A stretch of 62,000 nt of DNA from Lingula anatina. Taxonomy: Eukaryota > Brachiopoda > Lingulata > Lingulida > Lingulidae. Positions 23,808-35,779 of this stretch are shown here, piece after piece. Each line of letters opens with the position of its first letter. Position 1 is the stretch's first letter. A program made the translations under genes and the position numbers. The stretch is from positions 211,043 through 273,042 of the forward strand of contig NW_019775453.1 in assembly GCF_001039355.2 (NCBI RefSeq). The letters are read 5' to 3'. The notes beneath the pieces are model-generated. The model made no database searches, was not told the DNA's origin, and worked only from the letters and a program-made list of their open reading frames with translations.

Positions 23808-24258
23808 GTTTCATTCACAGTAAATTCAAAGGAAAGATAAATCAAATCCACTGAACAGCTGAGTTGAATTTGAAGAGAGTCCCCCATCTGTCCACTCCTG
23901 ACACTTTGTATTTTTTAAAATCATCAATTTACAATCAAATGAAATAATGTTACATAATGAGCATTAAACTTATTTGAGGGGATCTTTCAACAAACCTTAT
24001 GGCCTTCTGTACTTTTCTTGATGTAGTGAAAAATTAAGGGGGGGGGGAGTAAAATGCCATCACAAATGATGGCCGTAGGATGAATGAATGAATGAATGAA
24101 AAGATTAGCATCATTACTGCTGGAATGAATATCCTGCCGTGACAAGCAAGTCATTTATCAGTTGTTCACCTATTTCCACCAAAGTCTCAGGAAGTCAAGA
24201 TAGGCAAATAATTATCTTTTGTCTGATAAACGTGATCATGGGTTATCGTGCATCCAGA
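23808..24258. other. 3' flank of the TEX47-like gene
   Basis: Probable 3' UTR and downstream sequence of the minus-strand TEX47-like gene. It has a poly-G run at about 24039-24047 and an (AATG)n run at 24081-24100. Confidence 0.45.
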
Positions 24259-27173
24259 CTAGTTGTATGGAAACAGCTTGACAGGCATTGGCCACGTGAG
24301 TTCTAGAAAAAAATAATCACTCAGCTATTAACTAATGGCTTTAGGATGAGTTAAATCAATACAACTTAATAAAATGCCCAAAAAAGTCTATGTGCTGATA
24401 TGTAAAAAGGAGATTAACCTGTTCTTGTTTCATTTTTATCCATATGTTACAACCAAAGACTTAGAAATCATTCATTTCACAAATATTACATATATGGAAC
24501 ATACTATTATTATTATTATTGTTACAAAGTTTTACAGAAATTCTTGAAGTTTTTAATATATCAATCAAGCCACATAAGTTTGACAAATATTACATTTGTG
24601 AAGTATACTGGTACATGTAGTAAGCTATTTTAAAAGATTTGACATTTTTCCTCTTACCACTATCCAAGACAACTTTGATGGGTTTTTGGTAAGTATTAAG
24701 ATACTCCACAGGTTTGCTTATGCATGTGGTATCATTTTCTACCAGATAATTTATAACATCTGTAAAAAGACATTATATATAATTTGAAAAAAAAGGCATT
24801 AATATGGATAAAAAATGTCATTCGTATCAATCATGATATTGTATTTCCAAATAAACTGATGTATTCTATTGAATGTATATCCACTACTTGTCCATTTCTG
24901 AAAATGTGAATTTGAAATTGTAATAGGGTTTTATAAAATATCCTATAAAACACCAAATAAGGTAAATCATGTAAAATTAATAAAAATAACCAACCTTGTT
25001 GTGGTAAATGCTCTGGTACTTTCTCGTGAAGTGTATCTAGTGCATTTTTAAAGTTTAACTGAAAAGACAAATAGTGTATATTAATTTGCAATTTATTATG
25101 ATTTAGAAGAAAAACTCAATTAAATTTAGTAGAAAGAAAATACAAAGAAAGTGAACATTCTTTAAAAATTATTAAAAAAAGAAACACCCAAATAAATTTT
25201 GAAAAACGCAAGTGTACTGCTCTTACAAAGACATCAAGTGCATGCAAGTCTACTAGGGTATCTACAGTCCCTATAAGACTTTGAGACTAAAGGTGACTTT
25301 AACTCACCTTTGGCTGTTTTGCTAAATAGGTACCAAGATGGAGGAACTGGGACAACATATCTGTTACTAGTTTATCAGCTGCCTCACTAGGTTCATACAA
25401 GTCTAAATTTGCAGACTTAATGTCCAGTATTTTGTGTGTCCACTGGTTGTAGAGTCTCTCTGGAACGTTTGACTGTTAAGGAAAATATTAATGTCAAGAT
25501 TTTAAAACTATTTTTGAGAGTATTGTAGGCACTTGTGTCAACACAGTCTTTTTGAAAAGTCCATTAAAATGAGTGTGTTTGTTGACTTAACTGGTGACTT
25601 TAACCCACTGAAGCAATAACTTCATCAAACAAGGTTGTAAATATCACCAAAATGTCTGAAATATATTGATTTTTTAGGTTTTTTTTAATTAAAGGATATA
25701 TCATGGGAAATAACAAGTATTTTGGCAGCCTCAAGAGGTCCCTCTTGCTTCTCAATGCTTTTCTGCATATCTCTAACAACCTCTGTGATCTTTTCATTAG
25801 AAGTCTGAAAGGATATAAAAATGTTTCTTTGTAGGTATTCTGTTACACACGAATGCCAAAAGACATTTGTATGAATGGACTTTATATTCAAGATAACCAA
25901 ATGATAGCATACTGAAGGATTATCACTGTTTTTAAGACAGTACCTTCTATCACGATACTCCATACCATTTGCTCTTAGTGATTACAATTATGACAATAAG
26001 AAGAGGAGTAAGAACAGCATTTTATTAATATTAAAATACTAATAAATCAACAGATGTAATCAATAAGTTAATAGGTAACAAGATAGATTGGTAGGTAGAT
26101 AAATAAATGAATTTGTGTAAATATAATCAAGCAAAAAAAAAAAAAATAAATAAATAAAAGGCATGAGATGGGTCAAGCATTTTAACCTCATATAAATTCA
26201 GATGGTGCCAAAAAATAGACCTTCCAAGGTAAACAGGGTCAGATTAAATAAGATGTAAATTAGACAGCATGCACCAGCCAAACTATAATCTTTTCTTGAA
26301 TAACATCATCTTTCAAAATTAAGCAAGTATGTTTGTCTTAGACAGAACTGCATGACGTCCACAAACCAATGAAATATACAGTCAAAAACTTATATAATCA
26401 GACATACATGTACGTACCTCCACAACATGAGCACAGTGCTTTGGATAAAGCAGTAATAAACCAGTAATCCCTTCCCCTTGCAGAGAATTGTGTAGATTTT
26501 TGAAAAAATTGTCATAGTAATCTGCAATGGAAAAGACCAACATATTTTGATAATATAGCTAAATAATAGGTTTACATTAATTACATGAATTTAATATCTT
26601 TTTAGAATAGACTTCATTTAATAGCCTTATAATGATTTATCCACCTACTAGCCATTGGGTTATATGTTTATAAGCAAATATGATGACCTTTTAAAATACT
26701 TACGCCCAATTTCTTCTTGGCTGCTACAGAAATCCTCTCTTAGTTTGCCAACATACACAAGCCTATGTAACAGATTTTTCTGAGAAAATAAAAATAAAAG
26801 ACATTTAGGTATAAGTCAAGCTAATAATAATAATAATAAGCAGTAAGCAACTATTTGACAATCTGTGGGACGTAGGCAGGGTAGAAAATGATAAAATATC
26901 ATCCTTAAATGTGCTGTAATACTATAGACACTGAAATTGAAACAAACTTTTCATTTAAAAATAAGATCACTAAATGCTTCCTTCTTTCAACAATCTCACC
27001 CTTTCTGTATCATTCTTATACCGGCGGTCCATTTTTGCTTCATAAAGAGTTGGTAGTGGAAATTCAAGAGGCTGTACACTCTTTCCCTCCTCTGATTTTA
27101 AATCAAAATCCCCCTCCCCTTCCTTGTCTGGAGAATGACCACGTCGCTTTCCCGCAGATGTACGATGGGCCAT
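24259..27173 (-). CDS. TEX47: TEX47-like (BLUF-fold) protein with a U12 AT-AC intron
   Basis: Eight exons on the minus strand: 27000-27173, 26704-26779, 26418-26521, 25700-25804, 25308-25466, 24995-25058, 24658-24759 and 24259-24302. All phases close into 275 codons plus TAG. The start is ATG at 27173, with an in-frame TGA about 35 bases upstream. The hydrophilic N-terminus is followed by a fold with NLLHRLVYVGKL, GITGLLLLYPKHCAHVVE, AAKILVISHD and VPERLYNQW, then a more variable C-terminal part ending ELTWPMPVKLFPYN. That motif order is what I associate with testis-expressed protein 47 and its BLUF-like domain; the name is from memory of the family. No flavin-binding signature could be judged. 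Exons 4 and 5 are separated by an ATATCCTTT...TTCCTTAAC...AC intron. Function is unknown; a sperm or ciliary role is suggested only by the vertebrate name. Confidence 0.75.
25467..25699 (-). other. U12-type AT-AC intron
   Basis: The minus-strand intron begins ATATCCTTT and ends AC. It contains TTCCTTAAC, the U12 branch-site consensus, about ten bases before the 3' end. Only this choice joins ISHD to VPERLYNQW in phase 0. A GT-AG alternative is not available at the donor. Confidence 0.88.
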
Positions 27174-29289
27174 GATTTCAGCCAAAGCACTCAAAGTTTC
27201 ATCAAAAATTCACTTTTGTTCTAGTTTCCAACTGCCTAAATTAACTATAGCATATATATTTTCTACGCTTAGCTTTTCTAAAAATAGAGACTTCCAATAT
27301 GGCATTTCCCCTAGTTACGATCAGTAACTCATAAAAACCTTTTGAATGCACCTGCTGTAAGCACTGCATTCAATATTATTACATCTATCCAAAAACAGCA
27401 ATTGTTCCCTCCTGACAACCAGGCATCTCGTCCAAATAGATCTTTTTCACTGGTGGCAAGAAAATGTGTTTATTTTATCGGCTAATGGACTGGCATATAT
27501 AAATGAGCAAGAGTAGACAATGGGCCACCAAACAATGAATATTGGCCATGCAGTCAAATTACAAACTGACATAGATCAACACACTCTTTACTTCACTGTC
27601 CAAGAACAACAAACTTGGCAAACATTTAAGTAAACATGAATCTGTAAGGCACACCACCAAGGTACATTGTAGATAATTGCTTTCTTACTCAGTTTAGGTA
27701 GAGAAATCTAAAGAAAGACATGCTCAGTTATGGAAGTTATAAATTATAACTTCTAGAATTCTAGTATGAACTGGACATTTTGGTAGCTTTAACAGTTTAA
27801 CTGACAGGAAAAATATCCATTAAGAAAAAAAAATGAAAAACATGATGAAAAAGGGACAAATTTCCATTTGTGGGAAAGGTAAGTATAATTTTCTTTTCTT
27901 TTCTTTTTTCTTTTACTCAAAAGCTATCATAAGCACCATAAGTATTTTAAATTCAAAATGACTACATAACAGTTCCATTAAAATAACAAAGACTATGTAT
28001 CGCAACAGTTTCTGAACTGGGGCAGACAGAATCCATCTTCTAGGGCTTCCAGAAGACAGTCAGAATCTTTAAATTTTTCTGTCAGGAGACAGTTAAAAGT
28101 GGAGGATGGGTCAATAAAGTTATTTTGGAAGACTGTCAGAAAATATCTCTGGATCCGCCCCTGCTGAAGATTTTTAAAAAAAGGTTTTTTTATATGATTA
28201 GGAAAGATTTGCTTTTCAGTGTTATGCATCTTTTGGTGGCCAAGTAGTGAAATTATGTGGAAAACTTACAAATATTTTTGGGACAGCAGAATTTAAGTAC
28301 AACCTGTAAATTGTCATACTTTAAAAAAACGGGAAGATCTCTTTATTGGTTTCATTTAAATTGACAATAGACAAATTGTTAATGTAAACAAAATAGTTAT
28401 ATCATAGAAGTTGGGGGAAAAACATACTTTGTCAGTTTTTGGGCCTAATATGTAGGTTCTATGCCAAACAATAATAATGTGCCACTGCAAATAGGGCCTG
28501 TCAGCAAGAGAAAATCCTTCAGCTTGTTGGAATATGAAGAACTTATAAATTAAACAGTTATACGTCGCCTTGAACAAGTAAAACCAAGATACAGATTGCA
28601 CATAATCTTGGAAATAAAAGATGTCCTGGTAATGCTATCTACACAACACAAGAGCGGTATTTGCACTCTTCTTTTGTAGTTATACTGGTACCAATGTATG
28701 GAAGTTCACATATAATGGCCTAGGTAATGGACTGAGCATTTAGTTATATTCTGAAATGAGTCTTTTGAACATATATTGTCAGAAGGGATATTTCAACAAA
28801 TGTTCTATTGACTTCTTTGTTGCACCTTTCTAGATTTTAGGCCTAAGATATGACACATGAAATTGGTCTATAAGCTCCATCTCAACTAGAAGTGTTGCAG
28901 ATTAGAGCACTCAGAGAATACCTTATAGTTGTTTAATAACATTCAGCACTAAGACTAGCTTTCAGGTATTTAAGCAGCTTACAATTTTAAGCAAGAATTT
29001 ATTTCTCATCTGATATAGAGTGAAACATTTTCAAACTGATTGGCCTTTTTCACTGACACAGTTTTAAATGCATAATTTTAGATTAGATTTCTTTTGATTA
29101 GTTTATTTGTTCAAACATAAGACCCATGCCTCACTAATATCTTATTTAGTCCCCGGCTAAAAATATTAAATAACTGATGATTTGTTTCAAAATAAAATAC
29201 CAGTATCAATATTATTTTAACAGAAAAAAACAAATCATTAACTTAAAAACAGAATTCAGAACATTTAAAAATGTTTTTTTAAAATAAGA

Positions 29290-29333
29290 TTTCTTATTTC
29301 ATTTTTTTATTACATATATATATATATATTTTA
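29290..29333 (+). repeat. Direct repeat with TA tail, left copy
   Basis: TTTCTTATTTCATTTTTTTA plus TTACATATATAT matches 29716-29766. The two copies flank about 380 bp that includes the GAACCTTC motif cluster. Confidence 0.7.
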
Positions 29334-29524
29334 TATTTGTTATAGTATTTTTTTAACAAACAATATAATGATACAAACTGTAAGAGATGACAACTCTTCA
29401 TTTTCATGGGGAAAGTGCCATAAAATGGATTTTCCTTGGGAAAACAACAAATTTCCCACACTTACCAATGGTAAATGAATCCATTCCAACATTCAAAGTT
29501 AGAGTTTTGGGGCCCGTAGCAATA

Positions 29525-29656
29525 GTCCGAAGGTTCATTGGTCAGAATGTTCACTATAGAACCTTCGGACCAATGAACCTTTGATTAAAAAAATGATGAA
29601 AATGTTACCATTTTTGGACCAGTGAACCTTCAGACCAATGAACCTTCAGACTATCA
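29525..29656. repeat. Inverted and direct cluster of a GAACCTTC/GACCAATGAACC motif
   Basis: The block GACCAATGAACCTT occurs near 29568-29581 and, as variants with GACCAGTG or GACCAATG, twice more before 29656. The left side (GTCCGAAGGTTCATTGGTC) is its reverse complement, so the first part can fold into a hairpin. Coding potential is absent. Confidence 0.65.
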
Positions 29657-29715
29657 TGATGCCCCCAATTTTTTTTCCATTTATTTGATCATTTGTTTTT
29701 CTTATTTTAAGTTAG

Positions 29716-29736
29716 TTTCTTATTTCATTTTTTTAT

Positions 29737-29766
<30 letters not shown>
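29716..29766 (+). repeat. Direct repeat with TA tail, right copy
   Basis: Second copy of the sequence at 29290-29333 with a longer TA run. Confidence 0.7.
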
Positions 29767-29767
<1 letters not shown>

Positions 29768-29770
29768 TAA

Positions 29771-29905
29771 AATAATCTCTTAAGAGATTAACACAGATGG
29801 TAGCCATCTATAAAGGTCCACATGGTCTGATGGCAAGCACAGATTTCAGTATGATTGCAATAACTGCCATTTTGGTGGTAAAATGGAATTAATTATAAAG
29901 GTTGT
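29771..29905 (+). repeat. Dispersed repeat, copy A
   Basis: Starts with AATCTCTTAAGAGATT, a perfect palindrome, and continues through GGTAGCCATCTA, GGTCCACATGGTC, GGCAAGCACAGATTTCAG and GGTAAAATGGAATTA. The same order of blocks occurs on the minus strand at 49008-49136, at roughly 80% identity by eye. Confidence 0.8.
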
Positions 29906-30411
29906 GTATTGTGAAATTTTGAATCTCATTAGAAGAGCTGTTATCCCTTTAACTTCACATAATATTTGGGAAACTCTATAAATGCAAACTGGCACTTATT
30001 TTAAGACATAAGTATCCCTAGTATAGTTTCTTCAAACTAAAAGATAGATTGCACATATTCTAACACTTTAAAGCATTTCAAATATCATGTAAATACACAA
30101 ATTATGAGAAAAGATAACAAAAATAAAATCAATCTTTTGAAAACTAGCTTTTGAAATAGCAAGTGGTTAAGTATGTTAATTACAGAGAGAAAATGAATCT
30201 TAATTTTGAATACCAAATAAGTGGCAGAATTTCAGGGGCTTCACTGTGAAAAGGCAGTAGATACACGTTTACCCTTGGTAGGAAAAGCTAATCATTCATG
30301 GTCGGTGTCTTTTATCTAGTCACAAGTCATCCACAAATATTGTGGACACATGATGTGTGCTGTGGAATATTTTTTGAAAATTATCATTGTTAAGCACGCT
30401 CATTTTCGCAC

Positions 30412-30510
30412 CTTTTCGAGTTCCTCCATTCGCTCCTTTATGACATCATACAAGGATTTTAAGTCATTTTCAAATGGAGAATCTCTGTCGTCGATGAAAG
30501 TGGTCGCCAT
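30412..30510 (-). CDS. Isolated candidate first coding exon
   Basis: ATG at 30510 opens MATTFIDDRDSPFENDLKSL and continues through an acidic, probably helical stretch to a GTGCGA donor after 33 codons (phase 0). The context AAAATGG around the ATG is good. I do not recognise the protein and find no unambiguous second exon. Exon 2 of the TEX47-like gene (26779) also begins in phase 0, so this could be an alternative first exon of that gene. It may equally belong to a separate short gene. It is divergent from GPANK1, with a CACTTCCG ETS-like site at 30688-30695 between them. Confidence 0.4.
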
Positions 30511-31549
30511 TTTGAAGCGGTCTCCTTGCCGACAGCAAGTCTCTCGAATGTGTGATTTGTGAAGACTATATATAATAATAATTTCTTATCAAATAAAATG
30601 TTTTTATTAAAATTAATCATGAAATTTTAGAATAAATAAAGATATGACCATTATATGGTTAAAAACATAAGTGAAGGTCGTCACTCTCACTTCCGTTGTG
30701 TTATCGAAATGCTGTACGTCTCCGCTGCTTGAAGATGTAAGATTCAAAATTTTAAAATATTACAAATTCAATTGGCCACGTGTTTATACGATCCTTTGTT
30801 CAATCGTCTGACGATTCATTGCTCCAGTGTTTTCAGTTTTTACGCATAGTATAAAAACACGAGACTGTTATTTTGAGTTGTAAGGAAGTCAAAAATTACT
30901 TGTTTCTTTCCAAAAACTGCCAGCTTTGTTTGTATTCTTGGTGATGTTATTTTCATATTTCAACTTTTTGTTTAATGTTTTCAAAAATCAGAAATGCTGC
31001 TGCCCTGCATTATGTGCTTTTTATATTTACTTATTTCCCTTTTATTTAGTAGACTCTTTCAAGGGGATAAACAAGATCAACTCTTCCACATACCGACAGC
31101 CATCAAATTAGATCACTGGTGAGGACTTTGCAGAAGTTTATTAGACTTTTAGCACCTTGGCTTAAATTAAGAAGTAATGATGTAATAGTGAAAAGAGTTT
31201 AATAATTTTGTTTTGTTTCTTATAGTTAAAGAACTCAATCAGGTGAGATGGGATGAGATTTTTCTAACTTCTGACAGATTTACGACGTATGGGATCCAAA
31301 TATATTGATTTAGGTAGCCAAAGACCCCACACCATATTTTCTGACTTTTTCACTAAATGCCAGTCTCATCCCTGATAAATGCATCAGTTTTTTTTCATTA
31401 GAAAGATTTGTAAAATTATATTGATTTACATGGGGTGAGATATCATGCCATAAATCTTTTTGGTTACATTGATTTTTTCTGTATAATGCATATAGTTTGG
31501 AGAGATGTCAGTTTCCAACTTATAAATGCAGTGTCCTTGTTTTTCAGAT
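30511..31549. promoter_or_regulatory. Putative bidirectional promoter and GPANK1 5' UTR region
   Basis: Lies between the minus-strand exon at 30412-30510 and the GPANK1 coding exon. CACTTCCG at 30688-30695 reads as an ETS site. A possible 5' UTR donor is GAAGAT|GTAAGA at about 30736. The GPANK1 coding exon begins right after a TTTTTCAG acceptor at 31547, so its 5' UTR is spliced. Confidence 0.45.
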
Positions 31550-32578
31550 ATGTCAAATTTTGAAGGCAGACTAATCCATTCAATTGACTTTGTACCTGAA
31601 AACAAAGATGTAGCCAGTAAATCCAAGCCAAAAGAAGCATCAACCATAAATAGTGTTCATCCATCTATAAATGGAAGAGAGGCAAGAAGTTTTTATGAAG
31701 AAGTAGTGGAAAATGTGACTGACAAAAAAGTGGGGACTTCAAGCTTAAATAGACCAAAAGAAAAACCAAAAAATAAACATCACAGCAACCATAAACCTTC
31801 AATTAAACCTTCATTATCTCATTTAAATAATTCTTTACTTAAATATGCACAGATGGGCGAGTTGCAGTCAGTTCAAAAGTGCTTACAAGATGGTGCAGAA
31901 TTGGATCATCAGGATGGCTATGGCTGGACAGCCCTCATGTGTGCAGCCCATGCTGGACAAATACAAGTAGTGCAATATCTGATGACTGATGCTGGTGCTA
32001 ATGTATATATATGTGATAAACAGGGACAAATGGCAATAGATTTAGCAATTAGAGGAAAACAGACAGAAATCTGTAAGATTTTGAGAGACGGGAACAATCA
32101 ATCTGATGATAATGATGATGATTCACAGACGCTACAAGAAACATTTTATTGCAACATTTGTAAATTAGATTTTCAGGAAACAACTAGAGCAAATCACGAG
32201 ACTTCAACTCTGCACTTGTTTAATAGTAAAAGGAAACCTCCAGGCACATTGTACTTTATCCCTGAATCAAACAAAGGGTACCAGATGATGGTAAAACATG
32301 GCTGGGACAAAGAAATGGGACTTGGCACACAAGGACAAGGGCAAAAATTTCCAGTCAAAACTGTTCTGAAAAGAGATCGCCTGTGTTTAGGAGCCAAGAC
32401 TGAAGCCAAATCAAAAGTTACACACTTTAATGCTTGTGACACATCAGCAGTCAAACATCCAAAGAAAGAAGATAAGAGGAAGATGAGACACAATACTAAA
32501 AATAAAATGATTGCGGAAAAAAGATTGAAAAAGGACAAACATTGGGAACAAAATTTACGGAGATACATGGACTTTTAA
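31550..32578 (+). CDS. GPANK1: G-patch and ankyrin repeat protein 1 (GPANK1)
   Basis: A single coding exon of 342 codons plus stop. ATG at 31550 lies two bases inside the exon after the acceptor at 31546-31547; an in-frame ATG at 31526 lies in the intron, so I chose 31550. The N-terminus is polar (MSNFEGRLIHSIDFVPE). Two ankyrin repeats cover residues about 100-180 (DGYGWTALMCAAHAGQIQVV and the following GANVYICDKQGQMAIDLAIR). A C2H2-like CNICKLDFQ...H...H element at about 200-225 is followed by the G-patch HGWDKEMGLGTQGQGQKFPV near 252-272. A Lys-rich tail ends RRYMDF. Order and length match vertebrate GPANK1. G-patch proteins usually bind RNA or activate DEAH helicases; the exact role of GPANK1 is unclear. 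Confidence 0.92.
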   Translation: MSNFEGRLIHSIDFVPENKDVASKSKPKEASTINSVHPSINGREARSFYEEVVENVTDKKVGTSSLNRPKEKPKNKHHSNHKPSIKPSLSHLNNSLLKYAQMGELQSVQKCLQDGAELDHQDGYGWTALMCAAHAGQIQVVQYLMTDAGANVYICDKQGQMAIDLAIRGKQTEICKILRDGNNQSDDNDDDSQTLQETFYCNICKLDFQETTRANHETSTLHLFNSKRKPPGTLYFIPESNKGYQMMVKHGWDKEMGLGTQGQGQKFPVKTVLKRDRLCLGAKTEAKSKVTHFNACDTSAVKHPKKEDKRKMRHNTKNKMIAEKRLKKDKHWEQNLRRYMDF

Positions 32579-35027
32579 AGACAATATTTTACATTTATTC
32601 TCACAAACAAAACCATGTCACACACTACCAGCATGAGTTCTCATTAGAAAAAAGGTTGAGTATTAAATTAAAAAAGAGATTCATGATAAAGCATATGCCT
32701 TTTTTCTTTCTCAATGGAAAATAGTTAACTCCATGAATATCAAGAGGGAGGGGTGGAATTAATTTAAATACTGCTTTATCTCTTCTGGGTTGAAATGAGA
32801 TGGTTTATAGTAATATCTGAGCTGATACCTGCTTGTTGACTTATAACACTAGATTAAATTGGCCTATCAAATGGCAGTCAATCCACTGTCACTTCAATCC
32901 AAGGTGTTGTGCAGTATTTACACAACCTTTGTTGTTGTTGACATTCAGTCATCATCTAGGACAAGCAAATAACTGAAGATGTGTTAGAGCAGGGATCTTT
33001 GTATACACGAAGAACCATCATTGGAAAATAATTGAATGATATAGTTTTTGCATTAGACTGCTGTCATGCTGAATATTTTTTACAAAGTAAAATTTCCATA
33101 CCTTTACAAAATTTTACCAAATACATTAAAGATGTCTCGTGAGACTTGCATAGGTCAATTTGACATTGATATAGCTTAAAAAAAAATTAATAATCATAAA
33201 AAAGACAAATAATTGCCCCCCCCCAAAAAGAAAAAAAAAAAAACATATAATTTGAGATAATACATTTGAGAAAATTATTTGGTCATCTAGACAGCTGATA
33301 TCATGTAGTCTGTTGCATTGTGAAGCTGTTTTGGTCTAGTATATACATTCTTGTGAACCAAACTTCTGAGATATGTGAATACTGGTATGCTATTCATGTT
33401 TCATTTTTACCTGCCATGAATATGAAACTAATTTTTCTGACAAGCAGGACAATAACCTCGTATTTACCAACTGGTGGGATAATGATGCTTCCTTATTAAC
33501 CAAGTGCATACCAGGTAAATCTATGAATTAACTGTCTTGTATTGAAAACGACAAGCAAACTCAACTTTATGCACTCCCCTGAAGAAGGTTGTTTGCCCAA
33601 ATGAAAGTGAATTAATTTAAAATGTTCCCATAGTGATTGTGACAAAAACCATGTAATCCTATGTATTCTGCCATGTTTTTGGCTTTGCTTCACCAAGGCT
33701 TCTGAAGTCTGGCTGGGTGGAATAATGTTTTATTGCTTCAATTAAAATTTATTCACATACCCTCAGTAATTGCTGCATACTGTACATTTCCATTTGAATA
33801 TTAATCTATGTGGTATTTTAAAGAACAGTCACTGCTCAAAGTTAAAAACCTTAATAGCCAAAAATTATTTTGAAAATAAAGTATAAGGGCTTATTTAAAG
33901 TTTATTGCACACCATTAAGATAATTTTGGAAATTTACATAATGTCAAAAATGTCTTTTTACTTATTTTTTTTGTCAAAACGGTGCTGTTTTGGTAATAAA
34001 ACTTGAAAATGTGTCTGATCCAATGCTTTAAGTTAATTATCAAAGAAACATTATTAACAGTGGGTCCTATGAAAAAGGTATGGCAGGATGTGATCAACAT
34101 TTGTTGCGTTTCATTTGTACATAAACATTTCAATCTAGTGCATATTTTGATTTAGCCAAGTAACGTACTATTTTTATTATATATTTGAAATAGTTACATG
34201 TATCAACTTTTCTTTCATTAATTACGGATTATCTTCATTCAGATGAAGTCACCCTTAACATTTGACAAAAAAAAAATAAAAATAAATAAAATAAATAAAT
34301 AAATGCCAAGAAATATAATATGATTTGTGATTTTCATATCTGATCAATTCAGTAAAAAAAAATGTAATAAAAAAATTATCTGATCAATTTAGTAAAAAAT
34401 AATAATAAATATAGCTAGATGTCTACATTATTTAAATTATTCCCCTATACCTCCAATTGCAGTTTTGGAATTTTAATTTAAATTTTAATTTAACTTAAAA
34501 GTCTGATAATTTATTATTCATTTCTGTTAAGTAATTATACTCCTCTCTGATAAAATGTGGCTACCAGGTGTGCTGTCTGCATGCAGCATAGCCATAAATG
34601 CTTTGCATTTTTAGTATTTATAAAATGTGTTTATGAATTATGCCACAATTCCTGGGTTTTTAATTTGCTTACATAATACCTTCCAGAAAATGTGATATTC
34701 ATTTTATCTTTGCACCTCTTGCCCAGAAGTACAATTTACAAATACTGGGTAAAAACGGGGATCTGCTGCACCCTTTGACTTTGTGATTGCGTTAGAGAAG
34801 CCACTCTAAGTTTCAAACAAAATATAAGGAAGTTATGAGTTGATTATACTCACTTAGTAAAAGTACTTATGTAATTATTCCTTTAAGTTTACTTAGAGTC
34901 AGTGTGCGTTTGGTTTAATTAACAGAACATTAAAATTAACGATTTCATATTTCGTGCAAACCTATCCATATACCTGTCGCATTCGCTTCTGATTGGTTCA
35001 TTTCTTACTTCGCGGATTGTAGCTTTG
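32579..35027. other. GPANK1 3' UTR and intergenic region upstream of LIN54
   Basis: Candidate polyadenylation signals occur near 33876 and 33990. There is a poly-C/poly-A run at 33217-33243 and an (AAAT)n run at about 34275-34305. No coding exon is supported. The last 100 bases include an inverted CCAAT box (GATTGG, 34991-34996). Confidence 0.5.
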
Positions 35028-35099
35028 ATGTTAACATTATGGGATGGCAATGGTGGGCGCGTGATTTTGAACAATTGGGAATGCAATCCTCAGGAACAG
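34940..35099 (+). promoter_or_regulatory. LIN54: Candidate LIN54 promoter and first exon
   Basis: An inverted CCAAT box (GATTGGTT) at 34991 precedes an ATG at 35028 whose frame stays open for 24 codons to CAG|GTAAGA at 35099, phase 0. A CHR-like TTTGAA lies at 35065-35070. The large LIN54 exon is open in phase 0 from 36667, so joining the two would give a 751-residue protein. There is no recognisable similarity to the vertebrate N-terminus, so this may be 5' UTR. Confidence 0.35.
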
Positions 35100-35779
35100 G
35101 TAAGATTCGCTAGCGGTATTTCTCATAAATTAAACTCAACTTCAAGGGGTCTTTATGCAATAATGACCTTATCATCCGTCCGTATAATGGTGCAATGGAA
35201 AGGTCGACGAGCATGGAATGGCTTGCGATGAAGACCTCTTTACCGACTATGTCACATTTTCACGAAAACTACTTGCAAAATACTCGATTAAAATTAACAT
35301 TAACATTGCATCGGGCTTAAGAAGAGTGGTAGCTCACTTCGATCGAAAGTTAAGACTTTTCTTGTCGGTTTGTTATTAAAAGAAACCAGGCAGTCTTGCC
35401 CCGTATGTTTTGCCGTTCAAATTTCCCTGCATTTTAGGCAAGCAAATGGCGCGCCTTTCAAGCACGCTGGTGGAGAATATCTTGGGGGAAATTCAGTAGG
35501 TTAATACTTGATGATATAATCGTATTTTTCTTAGTTGTTGAGGAAATGATGCAGGGAAGTTAAAGAATGTTTAATGATAAGGGTCGATGCCCTGTGTAAC
35601 CGTAGGGTTAAGGTTTGTTTTGGATATTTGGGTCAAGACTCCAAATTGACTAATTACCTCTATCATGGTGAATTAAATTAAACTACAGAAGCATATTGTA
35701 TTTAAAAAAAAATGAATGCAAGATGCTTATGTATTTTGTGAACTGTTGATAAATTTCACCTTTGTGGCCCAAGCTTGAT

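Larger units (their letters stand above)
27174..30411. other. Intergenic or long-intron region, no supported coding exon
   Basis: It holds the 5' flank of the TEX47-like gene and, if the exon at 30412-30510 is an alternative first exon of that gene, a long intron. I found TA-rich direct repeats, a motif cluster and a dispersed repeat (listed separately), a CCGCCCCTG-type transposon end near 28155, and no convincing ORF. Confidence 0.45.

Noticed and set aside
27993-28229. 78-aa minus-strand open frame considered as a second exon for 30412-30510
   Set aside because: No acceptor in a compatible phase and it overlaps a CCGCCCCTG-type repeat end; probably repeat-derived.
32194-32568. 124-aa minus-strand open frame
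   Set aside because: Antisense shadow of the GPANK1 coding exon.
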